A stretch of 64,000 nucleotides of DNA from Janthinobacterium sp. 61 (GCF_002846335.1 NZ_PJMQ01000001.1:5704001-5768000); one strand, 5' to 3'; counted from the stretch's first letter, positions 43,411 through 52,128 are shown. Notes: a model not told the origin generated them from the letters alone. Numbers and translations are program-made.

Positions 43411-43827
43411 ATGGCCACAGTCCATGAACAGCGGCAGCGCAGGATAGAGCACGCGCTGTTACGCGACCCAGGTGCGGTGGTAGACGTCAGTATTCGCCTT
43501 TGGGAGCAACTGGCCACTGAATTGAATCAGATCATAGGTGAGCGGGGCGTGGAGTCGATGTATGCCCGTAGTCTGCACCAGAGTGAGAAACAGTTCAGCT
43601 GGTTGACCCCCCATCCGCCGCAAGCATTGGAAGCTGCGATGACCTCCTTGCGCGCCAGCCTGCAGGGACAGGCGGACACCGCTGCCTGCGCGGCAAGCAC
43701 GGCGATGTTGATGCACTTCATCAACACCCTTATTTTATTAATTGGCGAACTCTTAACGAATAGCATCCTCCTCAAAGCCTGGGGTGATGACGTTGTGAAT
43801 AATGCTGGAACGGAGCCGAACGAATGA
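43411..43827 (+). CDS. Hypothetical protein coupled to the KaiC-like gene
   Basis: The 138-residue protein is mostly helical: an N-terminal helix (EQRQRRIEHALLRDPGAVVD), a central part with tryptophans and a hydrophobic C-terminal helix (MLMHFINTLILLIGELL). No domain is recognised. Its stop overlaps the start of the KaiC-like gene by 4 bases, so the two are translationally coupled and their products probably work together. It may be an adaptor between the kinase and the ATPase. Confidence 0.6.
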   Translation: MATVHEQRQRRIEHALLRDPGAVVDVSIRLWEQLATELNQIIGERGVESMYARSLHQSEKQFSWLTPHPPQALEAAMTSLRASLQGQADTAACAASTAMLMHFINTLILLIGELLTNSILLKAWGDDVVNNAGTEPNE

Positions 43828-45269
43828 ACAAAGTCACCATCCATCGCCTGGAAACTGGCGTGCCGGGACTGGACGAACTGCTGGGCGGCGGAATACCGGA
43901 GTTTTCTTTCAATCTGGTGGCGGGCACGCCAGGCAGCGGCAAGACGACGCTGGCGCACCAGATCATGTTTTCCCTCGCCACGCCGGAACGCAAGGCGCTG
44001 TTTTTCACGGTCCTGGGCGAGCCACCGCTGAAGATGCTGCGCTATCAGCAGCAGTTTCCCTTCTTCGATGTGGATAAGATCAACGAGTCGATCAAATTCG
44101 TCAATCTGTCGGCTGACTTGCTGGAAGGCGATTTCGACCGCGTGCTGGCGCGCATCGCCGAAGAGGTCGAGGCGTTCTCGCCCAGCCTCGTCTTCGTCGA
44201 CTCGTTCCGCTCCGTGGTGCAGTCGGCCAAGGCCATGGACGCGGGCCCAGCCGGCCTGCAGAATTTCGTGCAGCAACTGGGCGCGCAAATGACCAGCTGG
44301 CTGGCCACGACCTTCCTGATCGGCGAATACCTGGCGCCCGAGGCCGAGTCCAGCGCCGTGTTCACGGTCGCCGACGGCATCCTGTGGCTGTCGCAGCTCG
44401 TGCACCGCGACGCCATGGTGCGCAAGATCCAGGTGGTCAAGATGCGCGGACAGGCGCAAAGCCTGGGCGTGCATACCTTCCGCATCAATGATGATGGGGT
44501 GGAAATTTTTCCCCGCGCGGTGCTGAAGACAAGCGGCATGGGGAAGGTCAGCATTTCCGGCAATGAACGCCTGTCGATGGGCGTGCCGGAGCTCGACCGG
44601 ATGATGGGCGGCGGCTTGCCGGCCGGCTATTCGCTGCTGCTGGTGGGGCCGTCCGGTTCCGGCAAGACCGTGCTGGCCACGCAATTTCTCACGGAAGGCG
44701 TGCGCTGCGGCGAGCCTGGCGTCATCGCCGCCTTCGAGAAAAGCCCGAACCAGCTGCTCAGCCATCAATTGAACACCCTCGTCGATTCCGGCCAGATCGG
44801 CGTGATCAACACGCGCACGCTCGACCTGTCGCTCGATGAAATCCTGCACGACCTGGTGAGCATGATCACGCGCATGAAGGCCAAGCGCGTGGTGATTGAC
44901 TCGCTGTCCGGCTTTGAAATGGCGCTGGCCTCCATGTTCCGCGAGGACTTCCGCGAATCGCTGTACCGCCTGGTGGCGGCCTTGACGGACATGGGCGTGT
45001 CCGTGCTGATGACGGCCGAGCTGGAAGACCAGTACACCATGTTGCGCTTCAGTTCCTACGGCAACGCCTTCCTGGCCGACGCCATCGTCATGCAGCGCTA
45101 TATCGAGCTCGAAGGCCAGTTCAAGCGCGTCGTGTCGGTGGTGAAGGTGCGCGGCAGCGGCCACAGCAAGGATATCCGTTTCTACGATATCGACGCCGAA
45201 GGCTTGAAGATCGGCACCGCCCTCAGCCAGTACCAGGGCATCCTGTCGGGCGAGCCTTATCGGGCCTAG
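43824..45269 (+). CDS. KaiC-like double RecA-domain ATPase
   Basis: The 481-residue protein has two KaiC/RecA domains: Walker A GTPGSGKTTLAHQI (domain 1) and GPSGSGKTVLATQF (domain 2), Walker B LVFVDSFRSVV and RVVIDSLSGFE, with the typical GVPGLDELLGGG and GVPELDRMMGGG lead-ins. KaiC hydrolyses ATP and autophosphorylates as the core of the cyanobacterial clock; homologues elsewhere act in signalling without KaiA/KaiB. Against KaiC recalled from memory, the Ser/Thr phosphosite pair falls on Ala415/Phe416, and the catalytic double Glu is GE in domain 1 and EK in domain 2. No kaiA or kaiB is nearby. Confidence 0.92.
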   Translation: MNKVTIHRLETGVPGLDELLGGGIPEFSFNLVAGTPGSGKTTLAHQIMFSLATPERKALFFTVLGEPPLKMLRYQQQFPFFDVDKINESIKFVNLSADLLEGDFDRVLARIAEEVEAFSPSLVFVDSFRSVVQSAKAMDAGPAGLQNFVQQLGAQMTSWLATTFLIGEYLAPEAESSAVFTVADGILWLSQLVHRDAMVRKIQVVKMRGQAQSLGVHTFRINDDGVEIFPRAVLKTSGMGKVSISGNERLSMGVPELDRMMGGGLPAGYSLLLVGPSGSGKTVLATQFLTEGVRCGEPGVIAAFEKSPNQLLSHQLNTLVDSGQIGVINTRTLDLSLDEILHDLVSMITRMKAKRVVIDSLSGFEMALASMFREDFRESLYRLVAALTDMGVSVLMTAELEDQYTMLRFSSYGNAFLADAIVMQRYIELEGQFKRVVSVVKVRGSGHSKDIRFYDIDAEGLKIGTALSQYQGILSGEPYRA

Positions 45270-45394
45270 GGGAACTGTTGGTGACAGCTGAGTTGAGGCG
45301 TATGATGGAAGTGCGGCCATGCGGACGGTGATGGCCGTGCGCACAGAGGATCAATGCGTCTTCTGTGTTTCCGAGCTGATCAAGAGGAGATATG

Positions 45395-45637
45395 ATGGAC
45401 AAACCCGAATTCGTCCTGGCCGCGAAAGCCATGGAAACGCTGGAGATGTATCAGACCTTCTATGGCCATTCGGAGGAATACCAGGCGCACCAGCAGGAAG
45501 TGTTGAAGCTGCTGCGCCACAAGGGCGCCTCCCTGCTGGTATCGGATCATGGCCCGGCGAAGTTCTTGCTGGCCTTTGCCGATGCGCTGGAAGCGGCCAG
45601 CTTGCCTGGCGAGTATGTGCCGCTCAACCGCAGGTAG
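45395..45637 (+). CDS. Small hypothetical protein
   Basis: The 80-residue helical protein (MDKPEFVLAAKAMETLEMYQ) starts at the ATG at 45395, with GGAG 5 bases upstream; an ATG at 45392 is equally in frame. It lies 125 bases after the KaiC-like gene on the same strand. No domain is recognised. Confidence 0.55.
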   Translation: MDKPEFVLAAKAMETLEMYQTFYGHSEEYQAHQQEVLKLLRHKGASLLVSDHGPAKFLLAFADALEAASLPGEYVPLNRR

Positions 45638-45685
45638 GGCGAACCTGCCGCGGCAGGGAAGGTCGTCTTTTCCGAGGGGGCGCGG

Positions 45686-46945
45686 CTAGCCGCCGTTCGC
45701 TCCTTCGTTCAGCGATACCCTAGGTAGCCGCACGGTAAACACCGTGCCGCATTCCAGGCTCGACTCGGCGCCGATGGTGCCGCCATGTGCGCTGGCAATT
45801 TCACGCGCGATAAACAGACCCAAGCCGATACTGGTGGCATTTGGCGCCTTGTGATCGTCGGAAATGGCCAGCTGTACGAGGGGGTCGAAAATGCTCTTCA
45901 GCGACGCTTCCGGGATCTGGCGGCCGAAATTCTTCACTTGCACCACCGCCGTATCGGCATCGCCGCAGGCCGTGATGCTCACGGGCTGATCGTCGGTGCG
46001 GTATTGCGCAGCATTGTTGAGTAAATTGGAGAACAGCTGGGCAAGGCGGGCCGCATCGAAATCGCCGATCATCTCGCCCGTGGTACTCAGTTCAAACTTG
46101 CATTGCGGGTGGGCGGCCGAGGCATCCTCGACGGCCGTTTTGCAGATTTCCCCCAGATCGCCCAAGCTGGGCGAAATGGGCATGCGCCCCCCCAGTTGAG
46201 TCCTGGCAAATTCCAGCAGATCGTTCACCATGGTTGTCATGGTGGCCGCGCTGCGGGCGACCCGTGCACCGATCTGCACCGTGGAAGATGCGCTCGCGCT
46301 CGGCCTGCTCAGCAGCGCACCCGCCATCGTCATCGTGCTTAGCGGACTGCGCAGATCGTGGCTGAGGATGGCGAGAAAGGTATTGCGGGTGCGGTCGCTC
46401 TGCTGCGAATACCGTATGGCCGATTCCTGCAGCGCCTGGTCTATCGCTTCATTGAAGCGCAAGATATCCAGCGTCGCCGTTTTCGACGTCACCGACACCT
46501 GTGCCATCCACAGGCGCAGTACGCTGGCCCGCATCGCGCGAAATTCCGCCGTCAGCTGCGGCAGCGTGAAGCCAATCTGCTGGCGCAGGGAACCATGCGT
46601 GGCGGCTGCCGTTTCCTTGCCCGTTATTTCCGATACGCCCGTGGTCGATTTCTTTTTCCGCTGCGCCGCGTTCTCGATGACATCCATGTCGCGCACGATG
46701 GTTTCCAGCATCTGCTTAGCATGATCGCGCAATTCCGCTTTCGAGATGGCGGTTCCAGGAATGGGGAGTGACCTGGCGAAGAGTTCCCACTCTTCCAGGA
46801 TCGGCTCCAGATGGCCGCTTATAAAGCGCGATAGTTTCACGGTGGACCAATGCGGTGATGGAAGAGCAGACAGTGTACGCGGTTGAGGCGAGGGATGGGG
46901 CAATATGAAAAATCCGCGTTTATCCCCGGGCTGAATTTCAAGCAT
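45686..46945 (-). CDS. Sensor histidine kinase with RsbRD-like N-terminal domain
   Basis: The 419-residue protein starts at the ATG at 46943-46945 with GGAG upstream. The N-terminal part (SRFISGHLEPILEEWELFAR... ELRDHAKQMLETIVRDMD) resembles the RsbRD/RsbR N-terminal sensing domain, followed by a HisKA domain with His196 in LSHDLRSPLS and a HATPase_c domain (FSNLLNNAAQY, IGLGLFIAREIASAHGG). There are no membrane helices. It is convergent with the KaiC-like operon and may sense a cytoplasmic signal. It has no receiver. Confidence 0.88.
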   Translation of the reverse strand: MLEIQPGDKRGFFILPHPSPQPRTLSALPSPHWSTVKLSRFISGHLEPILEEWELFARSLPIPGTAISKAELRDHAKQMLETIVRDMDVIENAAQRKKKSTTGVSEITGKETAAATHGSLRQQIGFTLPQLTAEFRAMRASVLRLWMAQVSVTSKTATLDILRFNEAIDQALQESAIRYSQQSDRTRNTFLAILSHDLRSPLSTMTMAGALLSRPSASASSTVQIGARVARSAATMTTMVNDLLEFARTQLGGRMPISPSLGDLGEICKTAVEDASAAHPQCKFELSTTGEMIGDFDAARLAQLFSNLLNNAAQYRTDDQPVSITACGDADTAVVQVKNFGRQIPEASLKSIFDPLVQLAISDDHKAPNATSIGLGLFIAREIASAHGGTIGAESSLECGTVFTVRLPRVSLNEGANGG

Positions 46946-47171
46946 GGTCAACTCCGTTATGCCCAACGGTGGGGGAGCTGGCATTGTTTCGCATTCCGTT
47001 TCATCGGGAGTTGCGGTATCGCAAACTAGAGCAAGCTGGTACGAAGGTGTTGATCGCGGTGCTGGCGTAGCGGGTTTGACCATTGCTCTCGGCGGCGCGT
47101 GTGCCAGCCTTGTCCATGTACAATCGGCAACATACGGATCGACGTATCCGCTCCTTCACTGCGGAGTGCGC

Positions 47172-48017
47172 TTGAGCGTGACACAAATATTGCAAACCTG
47201 GCTACTAGCCTGGCGGGAAGCCTTCACGTGCGTTGGCCTGGGACTGCGCGACGCGCGTCATGCTGGCCTGTGGTGGCGCTCCGCGCTGTGGTGCATGGCG
47301 GTCGTGGCGCTGTGGCTGGGAGTGTATAGCTACTTCGGCCGTTTTTTTGTCGAGCTGAGCGCCATGCTGGCACTGGTGTCCGTCACCGGCTTGCTGGGCC
47401 TGGGCGTGATGGACGGTGTCGGGACACTGGCCAATGGGCCTGCCACGCTCTCGCAGATGGGCAATATTGCCGGCAGCCTGGGCAGCGCCGCCAAGGCCCT
47501 GCTGTCGATCGGTCAGATCGCCCTGGCGCTGCTGGCGCTGGCTGCTTTTTTCTATGTGATCGTCTTTATCGTCGGCGCCATCGGTACGGCACGCTTGCCG
47601 TTGCGCTGCTTGTTGCTGGAGCGCGCCAAGACCGTGGCGGCGCGCCGCTATGCCAACTGGCAAGCACCGGCCGGCCTGGATGCACCCGCCGCGCGCCCCG
47701 CCTGGCGGCGGCGCCTGTTGCTGCTGCTTTCCCTGCTGATTCCCCTGTGGGCCATGTGCGTGCTGATCTCGTACTTGCTTGCCTGGAATGTCCAGATGAT
47801 TTACGGCGCGGCAGCTGAAGAGGTACTCGGCGCGGAACAGCAAGCGGCGTTGCGCCGCGAACAGCGCCCGGCTATTTTTGCCCTGGGGTTGCTGTTGTGC
47901 TTGCTGATGCTCGTGCCGGTCCTCAATTTATTGTTGCCAGCCTTGCTGTGCACCAGCGTTTGCCATTTGCAACGCCGCGGCTGGCGCGCAACAAAATTAG
48001 CAATCAAAGTGGAGTGA
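47172..48017 (+). CDS. EI24/CysZ-like membrane protein
   Basis: The protein has four to five hydrophobic segments, with the late block LMLVPVLNLLLPALLCTSV that resembles the EI24/CysZ family core. The start is set at the TTG at 47172, which has GGAG 5 bases upstream; a GTG at 47178 is possible, while the frame is open back to 46944 over the start of the divergent kinase gene. CysZ imports sulphate, but this shorter, more divergent protein cannot be assigned a substrate. Confidence 0.6.
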   Translation: MSVTQILQTWLLAWREAFTCVGLGLRDARHAGLWWRSALWCMAVVALWLGVYSYFGRFFVELSAMLALVSVTGLLGLGVMDGVGTLANGPATLSQMGNIAGSLGSAAKALLSIGQIALALLALAAFFYVIVFIVGAIGTARLPLRCLLLERAKTVAARRYANWQAPAGLDAPAARPAWRRRLLLLLSLLIPLWAMCVLISYLLAWNVQMIYGAAAEEVLGAEQQAALRREQRPAIFALGLLLCLLMLVPVLNLLLPALLCTSVCHLQRRGWRATKLAIKVE

Positions 48018-48030
48018 ACAAGGAGTGAAC

Positions 48031-48483
48031 ATGAGTGAACACGCAAGACGCGCCACCCTGGAGCGCGCGATTGAAATTGCCGCCGCCACCCATGCCGGCC
48101 AGAAGGACAAGGGCGGCGCGCCGTACATACTCCACCCCTTGCGCGTCATGCTGCGCGTCGCCCCCGGCGCCCAGCAGATTGTCGCCGTGCTACATGATGT
48201 AGTGGAAGACAGCGACGGAAAAATCAGCTTCGACGACCTGGCACGCGAAGGATTTTCCCAGGAAGTCATCGACGGCGTGCGTGCCGTGACCAGGATCGAT
48301 GGCGAATCGTATGAGGATTTCATTGCCCGTGCGGCCTTGAACCCGGTCGGCAAGGCCGTCAAGCTGGCTGATCTGGCTGAGAATAGTGATTTGTCGAGGA
48401 TAGAGGCGCCGACGCAGAAGGATCTGGAGAGGGTGGAGAAGTATCGGAGGGCGATTGGGGTTTTTGGTGGTGAATTGAGTTGA
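48031..48483 (+). CDS. HD-domain phosphohydrolase, (p)ppGpp hydrolase (MESH1/SpoT-like)
   Basis: The 150-residue protein has the HD hydrolase pattern of SpoT-type alarmone hydrolases: ILHPLRVMLRV, VAVLHDVVEDS with the HD pair and ED, and VKLADLAENS. It is about the size of small alarmone hydrolases, which remove the 3'-pyrophosphate of (p)ppGpp with Mn2+, but a different substrate is possible. The ATG at 48031 has GGAG 5 bases upstream. A RelA/SpoT-type synthetase gene follows at 48904 in an AT-rich segment. Confidence 0.82.
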   Translation: MSEHARRATLERAIEIAAATHAGQKDKGGAPYILHPLRVMLRVAPGAQQIVAVLHDVVEDSDGKISFDDLAREGFSQEVIDGVRAVTRIDGESYEDFIARAALNPVGKAVKLADLAENSDLSRIEAPTQKDLERVEKYRRAIGVFGGELS

Positions 48484-48903
48484 CTACATGATGGCCGGTA
48501 ACACTTGCGGGCAAAGGTAGATAGGGAGGCGAGTTATTTTGTTTATCTGAATCTATAACTTATCAGCAACCGGGTAAGATTGCGCTCTCCAGCATGAGAA
48601 TTAAGGAACCAAAAAACATGAGCATCGGCTGGGTGGTAGAGATTATCATTAAAGATTAATTTTTTGTCAATGGATATGTTTGATTTTTATTGATTTGACC
48701 TTGTCGCAGGATATATATATCGAAAATATATTGCGTCCGACCTGATGGCAACGGTAGAAAATTTTACAAACTCGAATATCAGTGACTTCTATAATTTTAT
48801 AAGGATCACTGTTTTTTGCTGAATTATATTTTTTGATATTTTTTGGAAATAAAATTTCTGATGTGGTATCGTGGCGGTAAATATATTAATCTAAGGATTT
48901 GTT
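48484..48903. other. AT-rich intergenic segment without a gene
   Basis: This 420-base stretch is much richer in A and T than the surroundings from about 48540 onward and holds no convincing reading frame. AAGGAT before 48904 is the ribosome site of the next gene. The left part may be the edge of an inserted segment. Confidence 0.6.
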
Positions 48904-49977
48904 ATGAGCTTTCCCATACCAGAATTTTCAAGGAAGCAAGTGCAGCGGGCCGGATATACTTTGGTAAATTTCGAGGAGAGTGAAGGTGATTTTGACATGG
49001 ATGCTTGGCATGATGCATTTCTTGTGCTTACAAACTGGAGAGCTTGTCACGGTTACCCAATAAATACGTTTCAAGCAACTTTAAGGAACAAGCTAAAAAA
49101 AATTGATCCTGATGCACTTGTTGCGCAACGGCTGAAAAGAACGCCGTCGATTATAAATAAATTGCAACGAATAAAAGGAATGAATTTAGCTCGGATGCAA
49201 GATATCGGCGGATTGCGTGCCGTTGTAAATTCGTTGCCGCAGCTTCAGATTCTCCACCAAGAATATAAAACTACGATTTTCACGCACACATTGGTTTCCG
49301 AATATGATTATGTGAAAGAGCCAAAAGAATCTGGGTATCGCAGCGTTCATCTTATTTATAGGTACAAACTACGCTACGATTCGCCTTATGATGGCCTTCA
49401 ACTTGAACTTCAAATGCGAACTAAGTTACAGCATGCATGGGCTACGGCAGTTGAAACAATGGGGACATTCCTTCGGCATTCTTTGAAGTCGAGCGAAGGG
49501 CCGGATGAATGGCTAAATTTTTTTGCACTTGTATCTTCGGCTTTTGCCCACTCCGAGAAAATGCCACTCGTGCCAGGCTATGAACACCTATCAAAGGCCG
49601 AAACGTACAGGAAGACGAAAGTAGACTCCGAGCGTTTAGGAGTGAGAGAAAAGCTCGAACGATTTAGTAGTGCGGTACGTGCAATCCCCACTACCGGAAA
49701 GAAAAGAGCGGCTTACTACCTAGTTGAACTTCAACTTACGGGAGATGACTCTAATGTGAAAATCACCTCGTTTGCAAGGGATAAGCTAGAAGAGGCAAAT
49801 ACGCAGTACAGCAGCGCTGAACGAGAGGCCAAATCGACCGGCACACAAGTAGTATTGGTTGCTGCAGGCTCTATTGAATCTCTAAAGCGTGCATACCCGA
49901 ACTATTTTCTTGATACTCACGAATTTTTGACGCAGCTTGAAAAAATTGCACGAAGCAAGTTTTCGATTGTTGAGTAA
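48904..49977 (+). CDS. RelA/SpoT-domain nucleotide pyrophosphokinase (alarmone synthetase-like), low GC
   Basis: The 357-residue protein contains a complete synthetase domain: RLKRTPSIINKLQR, the metal-site Asp in MQDIGGLRAVV, the substrate-stacking Tyr motif ESGYRSVHLIY and the Glu motif LQLELQMRTKLQHAWATAVE. There is no HD, TGS or ACT domain, so it is a single-domain enzyme with an extra N-terminal (about 60 residues) and long C-terminal helical extension. It could make (p)ppGpp or act as a toxic synthetase of the toxSAS type that modifies nucleotides or tRNA. Its codon use and AT content differ from all neighbours, which points to horizontal acquisition. Confidence 0.85.
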   Translation: MSFPIPEFSRKQVQRAGYTLVNFEESEGDFDMDAWHDAFLVLTNWRACHGYPINTFQATLRNKLKKIDPDALVAQRLKRTPSIINKLQRIKGMNLARMQDIGGLRAVVNSLPQLQILHQEYKTTIFTHTLVSEYDYVKEPKESGYRSVHLIYRYKLRYDSPYDGLQLELQMRTKLQHAWATAVETMGTFLRHSLKSSEGPDEWLNFFALVSSAFAHSEKMPLVPGYEHLSKAETYRKTKVDSERLGVREKLERFSSAVRAIPTTGKKRAAYYLVELQLTGDDSNVKITSFARDKLEEANTQYSSAEREAKSTGTQVVLVAAGSIESLKRAYPNYFLDTHEFLTQLEKIARSKFSIVE

Positions 49978-50042
49978 TTTTCACTTCTTAGCAATTGGGA
50001 GAAACTGCCTGCGGCGCAAAACCTAGTCAGACGAATCGGAGA

Positions 50043-50111
50043 GGGTTGCGCTTGCAAGCGCAACCCGGTTTTGCGGCGCCGAGCTGCGCTCGCCGAAGGC
50101 CCCGCAAAACC
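50043..50111. repeat. Perfect 24-bp palindrome next to a larger inverted repeat
   Basis: GGGTTGCGCTTG (50043-50054) is followed directly by its exact complement (50055-50066). GGTTTTGCGG (50067-50076) then pairs exactly with CCGCAAAACC (50102-50111) around a 25-base loop. The pair lies between the low-GC gene and the tmRNA terminator. Confidence 0.8.
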
Positions 50112-50164
50112 CCCGCGCCCGTGCTGGACGCGGATTCGATGCCCGCGCTCTGCATGCATGGAAT

Positions 50165-50208
50165 AAATAAAAAGGGCCTCCCCGCCAAAACGGGGAAGCC
50201 CTTTTATT
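50165..50208 (-). terminator. Rho-independent terminator of the tmRNA gene
   Basis: On the minus strand, a long stem (AAAAGGGC..CCCCG / CGGGG..GCCCTTTT) around a short AT loop ends in a T-rich tail, 8 to 50 bases past the 3' CCA of the tmRNA. Confidence 0.9.
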
Positions 50209-50215
50209 TATTCAG

Positions 50216-50576
50216 TGGTGGAGACGGCGGGAATCGAACCCGCGTCCGCAAGCACTCTACAGACAGTTCTACATACTTAGCACTATCATTTAATTTAACT
50301 CAGCCAGCACGGATGTGCACGTTATGGGCAAGCGAGTTACCTATTATTTAGTCGGACGCTAAGTAACCCAGCATACGACGAGTCCCTGTAAATGACTCTA
50401 GAGCTTTTGACGGCCCACCCCAGGGACGAGGTGTTCTAGAGCTAACAGCGATTAAGCTGCCAGTGCGTACGAGTTATCGTTTGCAGTTAAGTTTTTTCAG
50501 GTTGTATTTACGAGGTAGCCCGCCCTCGGTATGCCCTGCGCTGCTTTGCAACCCACGTCGAAACCAGGTCGTCCCC
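50216..50576 (-). ncRNA. ssrA: Transfer-messenger RNA (tmRNA)
   Basis: The 5' end GGGGACGACCTGG (complement of 50576 downwards) and the 3' end GGGTTCGATTCCCGCCGTCTCCACCA form the alanyl-tRNA-like part, with CCA encoded at 50216-50218. The tag reading frame at 50484-50452 on the minus strand codes for ANDNSYALAA and a stop, close to the E. coli tag ANDENYALAA. tmRNA rescues stalled ribosomes and tags the nascent chain for proteolysis. The 3' end of this gene is a common integration target for islands and phages; the adjacent low-GC gene fits that. Confidence 0.97.
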
Positions 50577-50659
50577 ACAGAACCTTCATTGTAGCGCAAA
50601 GTTCACACTCTTGCATGATGCATTCGTGAGTTGGCGCGTCAGATCAAGCGGCGGCTGAT

Positions 50660-51364
50660 TTACGCCGCCAGTTGCCGCGCCTGCGCCGCCTTTACCACCT
50701 CACTGACCAGTTCCAGCAGGGCTTGCGGCGTGTCCAGCAAATGGTCGGCGTTCCAGTGCTGCGGCTCGACAGGGCCGCAGTAGCCCCAGGCGCAGGCTAC
50801 CGTGCGCATGCCGGCGGCGCGGCCAGCCTGGATGTCGCGCAGGTCGTCACCCACGTACCAGCAATCTGCTGGCGCCAGGTCCAGGCGGCGCGCCGCTTCC
50901 AGCAGGGGGGCGGGGTGCGGTTTCGGGTGGGCCATGGTGTCGCCCGAGATCACGCAGCCGGCGGCGCTCAGGCCGATCTGGCCCACCAGCGGGTCGGTGA
51001 AGCGGGCGGCCTTGTTGGTGACCACGCCCCAGGCCAGGCCCAGTGCTTGCAAGCCGTCGAGGAGGGCAGGGATGCCGTCGAATAAACGGCTTTCCACGGC
51101 CAGGGCTGCTTCGTAATTGTTCAGGAAGCCGTCTTTCAGCGCTTCGTAGCCGCTTTCGCCAGGCTGGACGCCATAGGACGCGCCTATCATGCCGCGCGCG
51201 CCGGCCGAGGCGGTGGGGCGCAGGATGTCATACGGGGTCGGCGCCAGGCCGGCGCGCGCGCGCAACAGATTGATGGCCGCTGCCAGGTCGGGCGCGGTGT
51301 CGGCCAGGGTGCCGTCGAGGTCGAACAGGATGGCGCGCGGGGCTGGCAGTTGGTCTGTAATCAT
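50660..51364 (-). CDS. gph: Phosphoglycolate phosphatase (HAD family)
   Basis: The 234-residue HAD phosphatase starts at the ATG at 51362-51364; a TTG at 51373 is in frame but less likely. It has motif I ILFDLDGTLADT, motif II VVTNK, the Lys in HPKPHPAPLL and motif IV YVGDDLRDIQAG. Gph removes phosphate from 2-phosphoglycolate formed in DNA repair and metabolism. It sits directly downstream of ubiG on the same strand, the usual order in Burkholderiales. Confidence 0.92.
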   Translation of the reverse strand: MITDQLPAPRAILFDLDGTLADTAPDLAAAINLLRARAGLAPTPYDILRPTASAGARGMIGASYGVQPGESGYEALKDGFLNNYEAALAVESRLFDGIPALLDGLQALGLAWGVVTNKAARFTDPLVGQIGLSAAGCVISGDTMAHPKPHPAPLLEAARRLDLAPADCWYVGDDLRDIQAGRAAGMRTVACAWGYCGPVEPQHWNADHLLDTPQALLELVSEVVKAAQARQLAA

Positions 51365-51432
51365 GGCGGGCAAAGTGTGTCAAGTAAGAATGAAAAATGG
51401 CGGCCGCAGCCGCCTTGTATTGTGCGTGATGG

Positions 51433-52128
51433 TTACAGCGGCCGGGTGCAGGCCACCAAATAATTGACGCTGGTATCGCTATTAAGTGAGTAAATCTTGG
51501 TCAGCGGATTGTAGCCCATGCCGCGCATGCTGTTGAGATCCAGGCCGGCGCTGCGCGTGTATTGCGACAGTTCTGCCGGGGTGATGAATTTGTCATAATC
51601 GTGCGTGCCTTTCGGCAGCAGGCGCAGGATGTATTCGGCACCCAGGATGGCGAACAGATACGCTTTCGGGTTGCGGTTCAGGGTCGACAGGAAGACGTGG
51701 CCGCCCGGCTTGACCAGGGTGGCGCAGGCCTTGACGATGGCGGCGGGGTCCGGCACGTGCTCGAGCATTTCCATGCAGGTCACGACGTCGTACTGGCCCG
51801 GCTCTTCCTCGGCCATGGCTTCGGCGGCGATCAGCTTGTAGCGCACCTTGGCGCCCGATTCCAGGCTATGCAGGTCGGCAACTTTCAAGGCCTTGTCGGA
51901 CAGGTCGATGCCCGTCACGTCGGCACCCTTGCGGGCCATCGATTCGGCCAGGATGCCGCCGCCGCAGCCGATGTCGATCACGCGCTTGCCGGCCAGCGGC
52001 ACTTTCGCGTTGATCCATTCCAGGCGCAGGGGGTTAATTTCGTGCAAGGGACGAAACTCGGAAGTGGGGTCCCACCAGCGGTGGGCCAGCTCACTGAATT
52101 TTTGGATTTCAAGGGGGTCGGCGTTCAT
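51433..52128 (-). CDS. ubiG: Ubiquinone biosynthesis O-methyltransferase
   Basis: The 231-residue protein starts [20 protein letters not shown], then the SAM-binding motif [28 protein letters not shown], and the motif MLEHVPDP. UbiG methylates both hydroxyl groups of ubiquinone precursors at the membrane. It precedes gph and follows ompA on the minus strand. A strong terminator at 52174-52202 separates it from ompA. Confidence 0.95.
   Translation of the reverse strand: MNADPLEIQKFSELAHRWWDPTSEFRPLHEINPLRLEWINAKVPLAGKRVIDIGCGGGILAESMARKGADVTGIDLSDKALKVADLHSLESGAKVRYKLIAAEAMAEEEPGQYDVVTCMEMLEHVPDPAAIVKACATLVKPGGHVFLSTLNRNPKAYLFAILGAEYILRLLPKGTHDYDKFITPAELSQYTRSAGLDLNSMRGMGYNPLTKIYSLNSDTSVNYLVACTRPL

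Noticed and set aside
43824-45269. Full circadian clock (KaiABC)
   Set aside because: No kaiA or kaiB is present and the expected phosphorylation residues are replaced, so only a KaiC-like protein is claimed.
46944-47171. N-terminal extension of the EI24-like membrane protein
   Set aside because: The extra 76 residues overlap the divergent kinase start, lack a ribosome site and are not membrane-like; a TTG at 47172 with GGAG is better.
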